This document shows, one piece after another, positions 27,713-36,048 of a DNA stretch of 64,000 nucleotides. The notes below the pieces were generated by a model, which made no database searches, was not told where the DNA came from, and was given only the letters and a program-made list of their open reading frames with translations. The stretch comes from Vibrio atypicus. Its GTDB lineage: Bacteria > Pseudomonadota > Gammaproteobacteria > Enterobacterales > Vibrionaceae. Numbering within the stretch: the stretch's first letter is position 1; every line of letters begins with the position of its first letter. The translations under genes and the position numbers were made by a program. Where the stretch lies: the NCBI RefSeq assembly GCF_009811315.1, contig NZ_BLID01000002.1, positions 295,831 through 359,830 of the forward strand, written 5' to 3'.

Positions 27713-28885
27713 TTAGCAATCTGCACACTCTTCTTCATTACCACCGGCTTCACGGAACCAACTAGTTAAGTGCGCTTTAAGATCTTTTAATTCATCAGGG
27801 CCGATAAGGGCTAAGCCTAAGTCCTCTGCACGGGTGATGTCATTGTGGCGTAAAGGTCGGAAGCTTACTAACATCGCACGAGCCTGAAGTCCTCCGAGTA
27901 AATCTCGCAGGGATTCGAGCTTATACAAGGTATCATCGCCGTCATCACGCATGCCTTTCGTTTTACATTCTATGATATGTAGTTTGTTGTTTACGACGGA
28001 CGCGACATCAAGCTCATTACGCACTTCACGTTCACCTAGTTGACGGTAAACTTGAACATTGAGCGAGTGGTCTTGAATAGTTGGCATATCCTGCTGGATT
28101 TGGCGTACTGTGCTGTGGACTAAGGTTTCAAGCCATTCTCCATTGGAGAACCGACGTGCATCTTCATTTGCAAAAGTCAGAACTCCTTGATCGTAGGTGG
28201 CGATTTCAGCTTCCACCAAATCACTCAACAGCATATTGAGCTCACGATAGCCTTGTTGCTTCTCAGATAACTCAACATTGAGTTTTTGCTCTTTCCGACA
28301 CGTCGTGGCTAAGTAGTTCAGCGTTGCGAGACCAGGGCCAAGCTCTAATGCGTTGCTGGCCCAACGCTCACCAAGTTCGTAAAGTTTTTGGTCTAATTGC
28401 GGAGGGAGTTCATGCTCATTGAACTCACCACGGGCACCAAAAATAGTGAGGTAATCATCAATCGTGATACGGTCTTGTACTTGGGTATCTTCTTTGCCGT
28501 CTGGGTAGAGCCAGCATAGGCGGTCGCTGTTTGGTTCAACCACGAAAATTGGCCAATGATAAGTTCGGAAAATCTCATATACAGAAAGGAGGCGGTGTCG
28601 TAAACCACAGCTCGCATTGAGTTTTACTTCTTCTGAACGCGCTTTTAAATCTTCAGCGAGTATCGTAATGGCCTGTTTGATTTCTGAGGTATTGGCAACA
28701 TTTGGAATCTCAAAAAATTCCGAAGTGATTTGACGTTTTGCAAGCACGCTGTGTAAGCGTAAATACATTTCTTCTTGAGCTTTAACACCGATAAATACGA
28801 TGTGGTTGCTAATGGTGCGGTTATCGAGCAGCGGAGTAACAAGACGAATAGGGTCTTGATCAATGATGCCAACATGGACTGCCAT
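27713..28885 (-). CDS. Orphan CARF-domain PD-(D/E)XK nuclease (DUF1887, VC1899-like)
   Basis: A 390-residue protein of the DUF1887 family. The V. cholerae homologue VC1899 gave the early structure of this family, and CRISPR-linked relatives (Can2/Card1) are nucleases switched on by cyclic tetra-adenylate. The N-terminal CARF-like Rossmann domain spans about 1-150, a winged helix follows (about 200-245), and the C-terminal PD-(D/E)XK nuclease shows Asp293 (NELD) and Glu306-Cys-Lys308 (IECKTK). The usual CARF ligand motif near residue 90 reads NASCGLRHR rather than a GGTK-type motif. GAGGA precedes the ATG. It is monocistronic and no CRISPR array or cas gene is in the window. Ligand and target are unknown. 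Confidence 0.85.
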   Translation of the reverse strand: MAVHVGIIDQDPIRLVTPLLDNRTISNHIVFIGVKAQEEMYLRLHSVLAKRQITSEFFEIPNVANTSEIKQAITILAEDLKARSEEVKLNASCGLRHRLLSVYEIFRTYHWPIFVVEPNSDRLCWLYPDGKEDTQVQDRITIDDYLTIFGARGEFNEHELPPQLDQKLYELGERWASNALELGPGLATLNYLATTCRKEQKLNVELSEKQQGYRELNMLLSDLVEAEIATYDQGVLTFANEDARRFSNGEWLETLVHSTVRQIQQDMPTIQDHSLNVQVYRQLGEREVRNELDVASVVNNKLHIIECKTKGMRDDGDDTLYKLESLRDLLGGLQARAMLVSFRPLRHNDITRAEDLGLALIGPDELKDLKAHLTSWFREAGGNEEECADC

Positions 28886-28973
28886 AGTAATTCCTCATGG
28901 TTGGCTTGCAAAAATGAGTCGAAAAAAGTGGCAAGCCTTATTAACCATATGATGACACGGGGTATAAAAAACA

Positions 28974-28999
28974 AGGGCGACTAAAAAATTAGTCGCCCT
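28974..28999 (-). terminator. Terminator of the chemoreceptor gene
   Basis: AGGGCGACTAA pairs with TTAGTCGCCCT (11 bp). On the minus strand a GTTTTTTATA tract follows. Confidence 0.85.
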
Positions 29000-29018
29000 A
29001 AGGATAAAGTTTATTACT

Positions 29019-31010
29019 CTATAACTTGAATTGATGCACCAAATGACCTTGCTGGCTGGCAAGTTGCGTTAGATCGGTACTGGTTCGAGCTATCTGAGCC
29101 ATTGCCTGATAGTTTTCTTCGGCAATCAAATTTATCTCTTCGATATTTTGTGCAATATCGGTCGAGGTTTCACTTTGCTCAGCCGCTGCTTGAGAGATTT
29201 GTCCACTCATTTGACTGATTTCTAAGATCAATGCTTGGATCTCTTCCATGGCACTGTTTGCGTTAGACGCCTGAGATACCGATTGATCCATATCATCCAT
29301 ACAGCTTTGAATCACCTTGCTAGCAGATGATGAGCTAGATTGCAGATTACTGATCATACTTTCGATTTCAGAGGTCGATTCTGTAGTTCGTTGCGCTAAC
29401 ACTCGAACCTCATCAGCCACGACTGCAAAGCCTCGACCTTGTTCGCCAGCGCGAGCCGCTTCGATTGCAGCGTTTAGTGCGAGTAAATTGGTTTGCTCAG
29501 CAATATTGCGAATTACATCGAGAATTGATCCAATTTGGCTGCTCATAGATTGAAGATCTTTCACGGCATCGACCGATTTATGAAGTCTGCCTTCTAATTG
29601 GTTAATAGTAGAAATATTGTCGCTCATGATCTTACGACCAGACTCTGATGCGATCTCCACACGTTCAACCATCTGTTGAGAGCTTTGTGCACTTTGTGCG
29701 ACTTCTTGTACCGAATGAGACATTTGAGTCATAGCGGTAGCGACATTGGCGGTTTGCTCACGCTGCTGGCTAAGTTGCCCTTGAGCTTTGGTTGACGTGG
29801 TTTGGTTAGTGTTGGCTGTCTCAGTTAAGTTATCTGAGGCATCGTTAAGCTTAACCAATATATTGTGCAGGCTGTCTGCGAGTGTATTGATGTGTCCACT
29901 GACTCGACTGAACTCGTTGTTGTATCGGATATCGATACGCTGAGTCATGTCGCCATCGGTAAGGTGCTCTAGAGTGCGAAGAATACGCGTTAAAGGTTCG
30001 CGCACACTGTGAGCGATGTGATAACCCACACCTAGCGCCAGTAAGATAACCACTGCGCCTACAACTATCGAGCGTACAACACCTTGCTCGTATACTTGAC
30101 CTGCTTCTTGCAAAGAACTATTTAGTCCATCTTTTGCTACTTGAGTAAAGGATGCTAATACGGCCATGGTCGCATCAACTTCTTTGGTTAGATTGGCAAT
30201 ATTGTCATATAACGCATCTTTTGCAGTAAGGTAAGAGGCGTGTTGGTCCAAAACACCACCTTTTTTGCCAACATCAATAGTGAATTGTTGAACGGATTCA
30301 TCGAACACTTTTTTGATTTCTGGCATTTGAGTGGTTAAGCCGCGATAAGCGTAATTAAGGTGGGTAACGGCTTTTTTGTTTTTGGTTACTGCTTTGGTGA
30401 CAACTGCTGTATCACTACTCGCAAGCGCATCAGAGGTGATCACTTCAGCGTCTTTTAATTTGATGAAATAGCTCTTCGCCATCACTTTTACTGAGATGCT
30501 ACTTTGCTCGTCGACGTATTCTTTCATACCGACGCTTAACTCAGAGTGTAAGCGCTGAAACTGACGCGTCGACTTCTGAACTAGTGTTTGCGCGGCGAAC
30601 ATGTCGCGATAGTTTGACATAGCTTCACCTGCTTCAGTGAAGTAACGGGTTTCCATCTCTTTTAACTGAGCAATACTATCGATAAGCTCAGAGTTGCTCC
30701 CGCTTGCTTGCTCAAGGTTTAAAAGGGCGTCCGCATAGTGAGCTTTTGCTTGTTCAAATTGAGCAGAAATCTCATCCATACGCTCGAAGCTTTGTGTGGT
30801 TAAAAAGTCCTTAAACAATTTATCAGCGGATAATAAGGATACGCTGGTGTTGTTGGATTGAGACACTAACGGAAGTGACGTGTTAGAGACACTTTCGAAA
30901 TTGTCGTGAATTTGTTGCATTCCCCGCATTGTCATCACAGTGGTAATGACGAATGTAATTATGATCAATGCAAAGCCCGCATACATACGTCTAATGACTG
31001 AGCCCTTCAT
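29019..31010 (-). CDS. Methyl-accepting chemotaxis protein
   Basis: A 663-residue transmembrane chemoreceptor. Membrane helix 1 is at about residues 10-30 and helix 2 at about 312-335, with a long helical periplasmic domain between them. A HAMP domain follows (about 335-390) and then the MCP signalling domain, with the highly conserved hairpin tip containing [20 protein letters not shown]. There is no C-terminal NWETF-type pentapeptide for direct CheR binding; the protein ends GHLVHQFKL. Ligand unknown. It lies upstream of the CARF gene on the same strand but is separated from it by a terminator. V. cholerae carries a receptor at the same position. Confidence 0.95.
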   Translation of the reverse strand: MKGSVIRRMYAGFALIIITFVITTVMTMRGMQQIHDNFESVSNTSLPLVSQSNNTSVSLLSADKLFKDFLTTQSFERMDEISAQFEQAKAHYADALLNLEQASGSNSELIDSIAQLKEMETRYFTEAGEAMSNYRDMFAAQTLVQKSTRQFQRLHSELSVGMKEYVDEQSSISVKVMAKSYFIKLKDAEVITSDALASSDTAVVTKAVTKNKKAVTHLNYAYRGLTTQMPEIKKVFDESVQQFTIDVGKKGGVLDQHASYLTAKDALYDNIANLTKEVDATMAVLASFTQVAKDGLNSSLQEAGQVYEQGVVRSIVVGAVVILLALGVGYHIAHSVREPLTRILRTLEHLTDGDMTQRIDIRYNNEFSRVSGHINTLADSLHNILVKLNDASDNLTETANTNQTTSTKAQGQLSQQREQTANVATAMTQMSHSVQEVAQSAQSSQQMVERVEIASESGRKIMSDNISTINQLEGRLHKSVDAVKDLQSMSSQIGSILDVIRNIAEQTNLLALNAAIEAARAGEQGRGFAVVADEVRVLAQRTTESTSEIESMISNLQSSSSSASKVIQSCMDDMDQSVSQASNANSAMEEIQALILEISQMSGQISQAAAEQSETSTDIAQNIEEINLIAEENYQAMAQIARTSTDLTQLASQQGHLVHQFKL

Positions 31011-31234
31011 GGACCTCTCCCTGAATTTATAGTTGTCTTAAAAATCTAACAAAAAGAGCTCTATAGTATTGATAGTGAGACGCACATTTTATGACGCACA
31101 ATACATATTTAGCGGAAGGCTAGTGACCGTATGCTGTTTATATTTAATGAACAATGTTTTTTATTGTGATTTCATGCGGCTTGGCGCATACTCGACATTA
31201 TAATTATTCTCAAATACAGATGATGGAGTGCTTC

Positions 31235-31585
31235 ATGGCTGAAGAAACCATTTTTAGTAAAATTATCCGTAAGGAAATTCCGGCTGATGTTGTCTACCAA
31301 GATGACTTAGTGACGGCATTTCGCGATATCAACCCTCGTGCGCCAAGTCACATTTTGATCATCCCTAATAAGCTGATCCCAACCGTGAACGAGATTGAGG
31401 ATGAAGATGAAGCACTAATGGGTCGTATGTTCATTGTTGCGCGTAAATTGGCGAAAGCTGAAGGCATTGACGAAGACGGGTACCGTCTAATCGTGAACTG
31501 TAACTCACATGGCGGCCAAGAGGTTTATCACATTCATATGCACTTAGTGGGTGGTCGTCCATTAGGTCCGATGTTGATGAGCTAA
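31235..31585 (+). CDS. hinT: HIT-family purine nucleoside phosphoramidase HinT
   Basis: A 116-residue histidine-triad hydrolase that cleaves adenosine phosphoramidates and aminoacyl-AMP. The triad HIHMH is at residues 99-103 (H-x-H-x-H), with the active nucleophile at His101. The longer frame opening at 31154 is not the true start: the ATG at 31235 has GGAG at a proper distance and gives the [19 protein letters not shown]-terminus typical of HinT. It is first of a run hinT-COG3014-ycfL-lpoB-thiK, which matches the hinT-ycfL-lpoB-thiK-nagZ-ycfP order of enterobacteria except for the inserted COG3014 gene and the absence of nagZ. Confidence 0.95.
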   Translation: MAEETIFSKIIRKEIPADVVYQDDLVTAFRDINPRAPSHILIIPNKLIPTVNEIEDEDEALMGRMFIVARKLAKAEGIDEDGYRLIVNCNSHGGQEVYHIHMHLVGGRPLGPMLMS

Positions 31586-31601
31586 TCGCTTCCAATATTT
31601 A

Positions 31602-31638
31602 ACGATAGGGAGCAGGAACTTTTTCTTTTCCCTATCGT
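31602..31638 (+). other. Intercistronic hairpin after hinT
   Basis: ACGATAGGGA (31602-31611) pairs perfectly with TCCCTATCGT (31629-31638). No T run follows, so readthrough into the next gene is expected. Confidence 0.5.
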
Positions 31639-31683
31639 CTGATAGCCATTATTTAATAATCAATAAAATTACTGGAGTACGAG

Positions 31684-33081
31684 GTGCGTCGATACGTTCA
31701 ACTCGCATTCATTGTAGTTAGTTCAACATTTCTTTCTGCATGCGCTAATCTTTCTGCCGGAAACCTTTTTAGTCACTATAGTGCTCAAAATCAGCAGGTA
31801 TACCAAGCAGTCAAAGCTGGGCAATATCAAGAAGCTGAAGAAGCTCTCCCCGAATCTATTGCTGGTGACATTCTTGATAATTTCGAGAAGGGACGAGTGT
31901 ATTTGCTTAATGAGCAATTCGAGCAAAGTAAGAGTGCGCTTGAACTAAGTGATGGAGCGGTACGAGTTCAGCAAGATAAGGCGACGATTTCTGTTTCTGA
32001 CACTGCGACGAGCATCAGTTCATTAGCAGTAAATGATAATTTAAATCTTTACCAACCAGCAGATTATGAACTGGGTTTTCTTCATCTCTATTTGGGGATG
32101 AATTACCTTCAAGAAAATAGCCTTGAAGGGGCGCTGGTTGAGATGCGACGTGCTAACCAAGTACAAGAACAAGCCCGTAAAGAGCGAGAAAAAGCACTTG
32201 AGTCCGCACAGAGCGATATGGAATCGCAGGGCTTAACTCCAAACTTGGGCAGCGTGTTAGCTAACTACCCTGACGCAGGAAAGACTCTCCAAGCGGTTCA
32301 AAATGGGTATTTGTTTTATTTATCAGCGTTGCTGTATGAGACAGATAAAGACCTAAATAGCGCTTATGTCGATTATCGTCGTGCTCTTGCAGTGATGCCT
32401 GACAATGCAGAAGTGATTGATGGTACTAAGCGTGTCGCTAAGCGACTCGGCATGCGTTCAGATTTAGCCAAATTGGAGAAACGCTACGGTAAGGCTAAGC
32501 TTCTGAATAGCAAAGATGCGCGAGTTATTGTGATTGAAGAGCAAGGTGTTGTTGAGGCAATGCGCGAATGGAAGCAATCTCTGCCACTTTATGACAGTAG
32601 AGGAAATGGCGCTTGGTATAGTGTGGCATTGCCGTACTATCCACCAATTTCTAATGCAAGCTATTCGCCACTAAAGTTAAATCAGCAAGCATTAGACAGC
32701 ACGCTTCTAGCGGATGTTAACTTAATGGCTCAGCGCGACCTTTCTGAGCGTATGCCTGAAATTGTTATTCGTCAGGCACTACGTGTTTGGGCGAAAGATC
32801 AATTACGCCGTGAAGCTGCGAAAAAAGAAGATGATGTCGGCAATCTGTTGTTCAATGTATGGAATGCCTTGACCGAGCAACCTGATACGCGTAGTTGGCA
32901 AACACTGCCTAGTGAAGTTCGCACAAGTAGTGCGGTGGTTACGCCGGGTGAGCAAGTCATTACAGTTAATGGAAAAACACACCAGTTCAGTGTCGATAAA
33001 GGTCATACAGTTCTGGTTTGGATCTCTCGCCAAGGTAGCGGTGCTACTATTTGGCATAGACAATTAGGAAAAATACGATGA
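31684..33081 (+). CDS. COG3014 lipoprotein with TPR-like repeats
   Basis: A 465-residue predicted lipoprotein: signal sequence with lipobox LSAC and lipidated Cys20. Helical, TPR-like repeats occupy much of the first half (for example YELGFLHLYLGMNYLQENSLEGALVEMRRANQ), and a beta-rich end follows. The start is GTG at 31684, preceded by TGGAG. It overlaps ycfL by 4 bases (ATGA). COG3014 proteins are uncharacterised; the operon with lpoB suggests a role at the outer membrane or in cell-wall synthesis, but this is only context. Residue after the lipid Cys is Ala, compatible with export to the outer membrane by Lol. Confidence 0.88.
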   Translation: MRRYVQLAFIVVSSTFLSACANLSAGNLFSHYSAQNQQVYQAVKAGQYQEAEEALPESIAGDILDNFEKGRVYLLNEQFEQSKSALELSDGAVRVQQDKATISVSDTATSISSLAVNDNLNLYQPADYELGFLHLYLGMNYLQENSLEGALVEMRRANQVQEQARKEREKALESAQSDMESQGLTPNLGSVLANYPDAGKTLQAVQNGYLFYLSALLYETDKDLNSAYVDYRRALAVMPDNAEVIDGTKRVAKRLGMRSDLAKLEKRYGKAKLLNSKDARVIVIEEQGVVEAMREWKQSLPLYDSRGNGAWYSVALPYYPPISNASYSPLKLNQQALDSTLLADVNLMAQRDLSERMPEIVIRQALRVWAKDQLRREAAKKEDDVGNLLFNVWNALTEQPDTRSWQTLPSEVRTSSAVVTPGEQVITVNGKTHQFSVDKGHTVLVWISRQGSGATIWHRQLGKIR

Positions 33082-33467
33082 AAAAATGGTTTATGGCTGC
33101 AATAGCGGCGCTCGTATTGGCTGGCTGTGCCAATAATACGGCTGGTTTGCGAATAGATGGTGCATCTCAGACTGTGTTGTTTGGAGATAATGTCTTAGCG
33201 GGTCGCCTAAAAATTGATGATATTTCTACTACTCAAGTCGATGGCCGTGCGCGTGGTGTGGTTCGTTTAACGAGTCAATACCAAGGTGACCAAGCCGTTC
33301 AATACCGCTTTTACTGGTACGACGATGAAGGGCTAGAAGTGAATACTAAGCTAGGGCCTTGGCGTCAGACAATTGTTCGCGGTATGGAATCCGTTGCGAT
33401 TTCAGAAGTCACGCTAAACCCGAATGGAACACAATTCCGTGTTCAAATTCGTGAAAATAATAACTAA
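33078..33467 (+). CDS. ycfL: YcfL-family lipoprotein (DUF1425)
   Basis: A 129-residue lipoprotein with signal peptide and lipobox LAGC (Cys17). The mature part is a single DUF1425 beta-sandwich-like domain, with the family YRFYWYDDEGLEV and PWRQTIVRG segments. Function is unknown. It sits between a COG3014 lipoprotein and lpoB, overlapping the former by 4 bases and leaving 66 bp before the latter, so it is surely cotranscribed. In E. coli ycfL also lies just before lpoB. Confidence 0.92.
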   Translation: MKKWFMAAIAALVLAGCANNTAGLRIDGASQTVLFGDNVLAGRLKIDDISTTQVDGRARGVVRLTSQYQGDQAVQYRFYWYDDEGLEVNTKLGPWRQTIVRGMESVAISEVTLNPNGTQFRVQIRENNN

Positions 33468-33533
33468 ATCGAACTAAAGCCATTTGTCTTTAGTCTTAAA
33501 CTATAAACTTCAAGAAAATTTGAGGAACCAAGA

Positions 33534-34124
33534 ATGAAAAAAAGCGTTATCGCATTACTTGGCTTAGCTGTCATCCTGGGCGGTTGTTCTAACAAAGTGA
33601 GCTACGGTGATGCTCAAGCTGTGGAAACTACAACCATTGATTTTGGTTCAACAGATCTACAAAAAATTGCGGGCGAAATGGTTGATAGCATGATGATGTC
33701 TGGCTCTGTTGCCGCTATCACCCGCGACTCGCGCCCAATTGTTTTTGTTGAGCGTATCAAGAACAAAACAAGTGAGCATATCGATACTGAGTCGATTACA
33801 GACACCATGAGCACCAAAATGCTCAACTCCGGTAAGTTCCGTTTTGTTGATATGGATCGTGTAGAATCTGTTCGCGAACAGCTTAATTTCCAAAACAACG
33901 ATGAGCTAGTTAACCAAAGCACAGCGATTCAGTTTGGTAAAATGGTCGGTGCGCAATACATGCTTTACGGTAACCTATCGAGCATTGCGAAAAACGCAGG
34001 CAGCGATAAAGACGTATACTACAAAATGACGATGCGTTTAATGGATCTAGAAACAGGCCTAATCGAATGGGCAGATGAAACTGAGATTCGTAAACAAGAG
34101 TCTAAAAGCTTACTAGGCTTTTAA
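33534..34124 (+). CDS. lpoB: Penicillin-binding protein activator LpoB
   Basis: A 196-residue outer-membrane lipoprotein that activates the peptidoglycan synthase PBP1b. It has a signal sequence with lipobox LGGC (Cys18). The core is the LpoB alpha/beta domain with IVFVERIKNKTSEHIDTESITD and ALLYG-like AQYMLYGNLSSI segments. The proline-rich, flexible linker that precedes the domain in E. coli is short here, so reach across the periplasm may differ. GAGGAACCAAGA precedes the ATG. Next to ycfL and thiK, as in E. coli. Confidence 0.93.
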   Translation: MKKSVIALLGLAVILGGCSNKVSYGDAQAVETTTIDFGSTDLQKIAGEMVDSMMMSGSVAAITRDSRPIVFVERIKNKTSEHIDTESITDTMSTKMLNSGKFRFVDMDRVESVREQLNFQNNDELVNQSTAIQFGKMVGAQYMLYGNLSSIAKNAGSDKDVYYKMTMRLMDLETGLIEWADETEIRKQESKSLLGF

Positions 34125-34142
34125 TTTGATAAGAGGTGATTT

Positions 34143-34997
34143 ATGGCAAGGATGTCATGGCAAGAAGCCTGTCAGTTAGATTCTTCTCTAACTAGCTTAG
34201 ATCACTTCTTTTCAGTCCCTCCGGACTACGCGCAAACGCTGACCGGAGGGCTTACAAATCGTTGCTGGAAAGTGGTTGCTCACAATGGTGAAGCATATGT
34301 CTGGCGACCAAATACCTCAATCACTAAAGCTTTCTCTATCTCTCGTTTCCAAGAGTATCAAATACTCAACGCGATCGAAGAGTCACATCTATCGCCTCCC
34401 GCCACGCACATTAACGATCAAGGTCTATTAGTTGAGTGGGTTGAAGGAGAGTCGCTGACTGATGCGCTTAGCATTGAATCTCTTCTTAAAACCATGGTTC
34501 GTATTCATACTCTCGATACTGGTCGTATTCCCGTTGCGCCATTTAACTTCACTGCTCGGGTTGACCATTATTGGATGTTATTGCGTGAAGAGTTTAAAAC
34601 TGAGTTATATGAAGAGATCTATCACCGCTGGCGACATGCGCCGAGCCTTGCGGATGTTGGGTTAACCTTGTGCCACTTTGATTTAGCGGGCTATAACATG
34701 GTGAAGACAGAGCAGGGCAACAAAGTGATTGATTGGGAGTATGCAGCCATAGCTGATCCTAGGCTTGATTTGACCTTAAGCATCGATGTTATGGACGAGA
34801 AACCGCTTGAAACAGTTTACCGATATTGTCAGTTGCGTGAAATTGAGGGGGTAGATGATTGGGTCGAAGGTGTGATGGCTTGGAAGCCGAGAGCAACCAT
34901 GATGGCTATGCTTTGGTACTTGCTTGCTTATCAGCTTTGGGGTGATGAACAATATTTAACCCAAGCGCAAAAAATACGCAGTACTTTTTGTAGCTAA
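34143..34997 (+). CDS. thiK: Thiamine kinase ThiK (APH-type phosphotransferase)
   Basis: A 284-residue protein of the aminoglycoside phosphotransferase/choline kinase fold. The catalytic loop reads LCHFDLAGYNMV (H-x-D-x4-N) and the metal-binding loop VIDWEYAAIADPRLDL. Location right after lpoB (18 bp) matches thiK (ycfN) of E. coli, which phosphorylates thiamine in salvage. Sequence alone could also fit a choline kinase-like enzyme, but the synteny favours ThiK. AGAGGTGATTT precedes the ATG. Confidence 0.85.
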   Translation: MARMSWQEACQLDSSLTSLDHFFSVPPDYAQTLTGGLTNRCWKVVAHNGEAYVWRPNTSITKAFSISRFQEYQILNAIEESHLSPPATHINDQGLLVEWVEGESLTDALSIESLLKTMVRIHTLDTGRIPVAPFNFTARVDHYWMLLREEFKTELYEEIYHRWRHAPSLADVGLTLCHFDLAGYNMVKTEQGNKVIDWEYAAIADPRLDLTLSIDVMDEKPLETVYRYCQLREIEGVDDWVEGVMAWKPRATMMAMLWYLLAYQLWGDEQYLTQAQKIRSTFCS

Positions 34998-35097
34998 GAT
35001 CACTGTTTGATTGTTCCAATTGAGTAATCTCAATTTGTTGACTATTAAACCCTAGTTTTCATGGTAGATTTAAGCGACAAGGAGCGAGGGAATTATA

Positions 35098-35640
35098 ATG
35101 ATTATTTATTTACATGGCTTTGACTCAACAAGCCCTGGCAACCACGAAAAAGTATTGCAGTTGCAGTTCATCGATGAAGACGTTCGCTTTATAAACTACA
35201 GTACACTACATCCAAAACACGATATGCAGCATCTCTTAAAAGAAGTGCATAAAGTAATTGAGCAATCTAATGACTCGGATCCGATTATATGTGGTGTGGG
35301 ACTTGGCGGTTATTGGTCTGAACGTATCGGATTTCTTTGCGGTATCAAGCAGGTGATCTTTAACCCGAATTTACATCCAGAAGTGAATATGCAGGGAAGA
35401 ATTGATCGACCGGAAGAGTATGAAGATATTGCAACCAAGTGCGTTGAAAAATTCCGAATGAAAAATAAAGGTCGTTGTTTAGTGATTTTGTCGAAAGAAG
35501 ATGAAATTCATGACAACACTAAGTCCGCAGCTGAACTTGAAGACTACTATGACATTATCTGGGATGAGACGCAGACGCATAAGTTTAAGAAACTGTCCCA
35601 ACACCTGCAAACGATGAAGACGTTTAAAGAAGCGAAGTAA
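35098..35640 (+). CDS. ycfP: YcfP-family alpha/beta hydrolase-like protein (UPF0227)
   Basis: A 180-residue UPF0227 protein with the N-terminal IIYLHGFDS oxyanion segment and an alpha/beta-hydrolase layout. The position of the nucleophile elbow reads GVGLGG, with Gly where a serine would be expected; as I recall E. coli YcfP shares this, so it is a family trait and the protein may not be a standard hydrolase. A histidine near the end (QTHKF) is conserved. GGAGCGAGGG precedes the ATG. It follows thiK after 100 bp and ends at its own terminator. Confidence 0.92.
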   Translation: MIIYLHGFDSTSPGNHEKVLQLQFIDEDVRFINYSTLHPKHDMQHLLKEVHKVIEQSNDSDPIICGVGLGGYWSERIGFLCGIKQVIFNPNLHPEVNMQGRIDRPEEYEDIATKCVEKFRMKNKGRCLVILSKEDEIHDNTKSAAELEDYYDIIWDETQTHKFKKLSQHLQTMKTFKEAK

Positions 35641-35666
35641 TTTCAACATTAGCGCAAATCAATAAC

Positions 35667-35697
35667 AAAGCGGCTTAGGGAACTGAGTCGCTTTTTT
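35667..35697 (+). terminator. Terminator after ycfP
   Basis: AAGCGGCT (35668-35675) pairs with AGTCGCTT (35686-35693) with one G-U pair, then a T run. Confidence 0.8.
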
Positions 35698-35753
35698 CTT
35701 GTTCAATCAGTTCAAATCGTTACATATTTTCAATCGATAAGCGCAATCTTGGC

Positions 35754-35781
35754 TTGCACGGCCTTTTTTGCCCTATATAAT
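35754..35781 (+). promoter_or_regulatory. Sigma-70 promoter of ndh
   Basis: TTGCAC (35754-35759) and a consensus TATAAT (35776-35781) are spaced by 16 bp. Transcription would start near 35788. Confidence 0.65.
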
Positions 35782-35799
35782 GACTGAACTACAAATTTT

Positions 35800-35813
35800 T
35801 TGATAAATATCAA
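35800..35813 (+). promoter_or_regulatory. Perfect FNR-box palindrome downstream of the ndh promoter
   Basis: TTGAT-AAAT-ATCAA matches the FNR consensus TTGAT-N4-ATCAA at all 10 positions. It is centred about +19 from the predicted start, a place where a bound regulator would block RNA polymerase. E. coli ndh is also repressed by FNR. Confidence 0.72.
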
Positions 35814-36048
35814 AAAAAATTGAGAGCGAGTGAAAAACTTGCCCAATTCACTGCTCGAATTGTTACGTTGCAGTGTGAGTCATCAGGCTCCTTTATCCAA
35901 CAAGCGTGTCGTATACAAACGAAGCCTCTACAGGTCAAAAGACGTAAGACTCAGCTAGCTGAGCGGTTGACCACAAGAAAAATAGAATTTCATCGGTATG
36001 AGCAATCATGCCGACACATATTATTTAACTTTTTAGAGGAATGTTGCT

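Larger units (their letters stand above)
35698..36048 (+). other. Promoter and leader region of ndh
   Basis: About 350 bases without a gene. It holds a strong sigma-70 promoter, a perfect FNR palindrome and then a leader of about 260 nt before ndh. A 90-codon frame opening with TTG at 35820 runs through the leader into ndh in another frame; it has no family features and is not called. Confidence 0.6.

Noticed and set aside
29019..31010. Idea that the chemoreceptor and the CARF gene form one operon
   Set aside because: An 11-bp stem with a T tract ends the receptor gene before the CARF gene starts.
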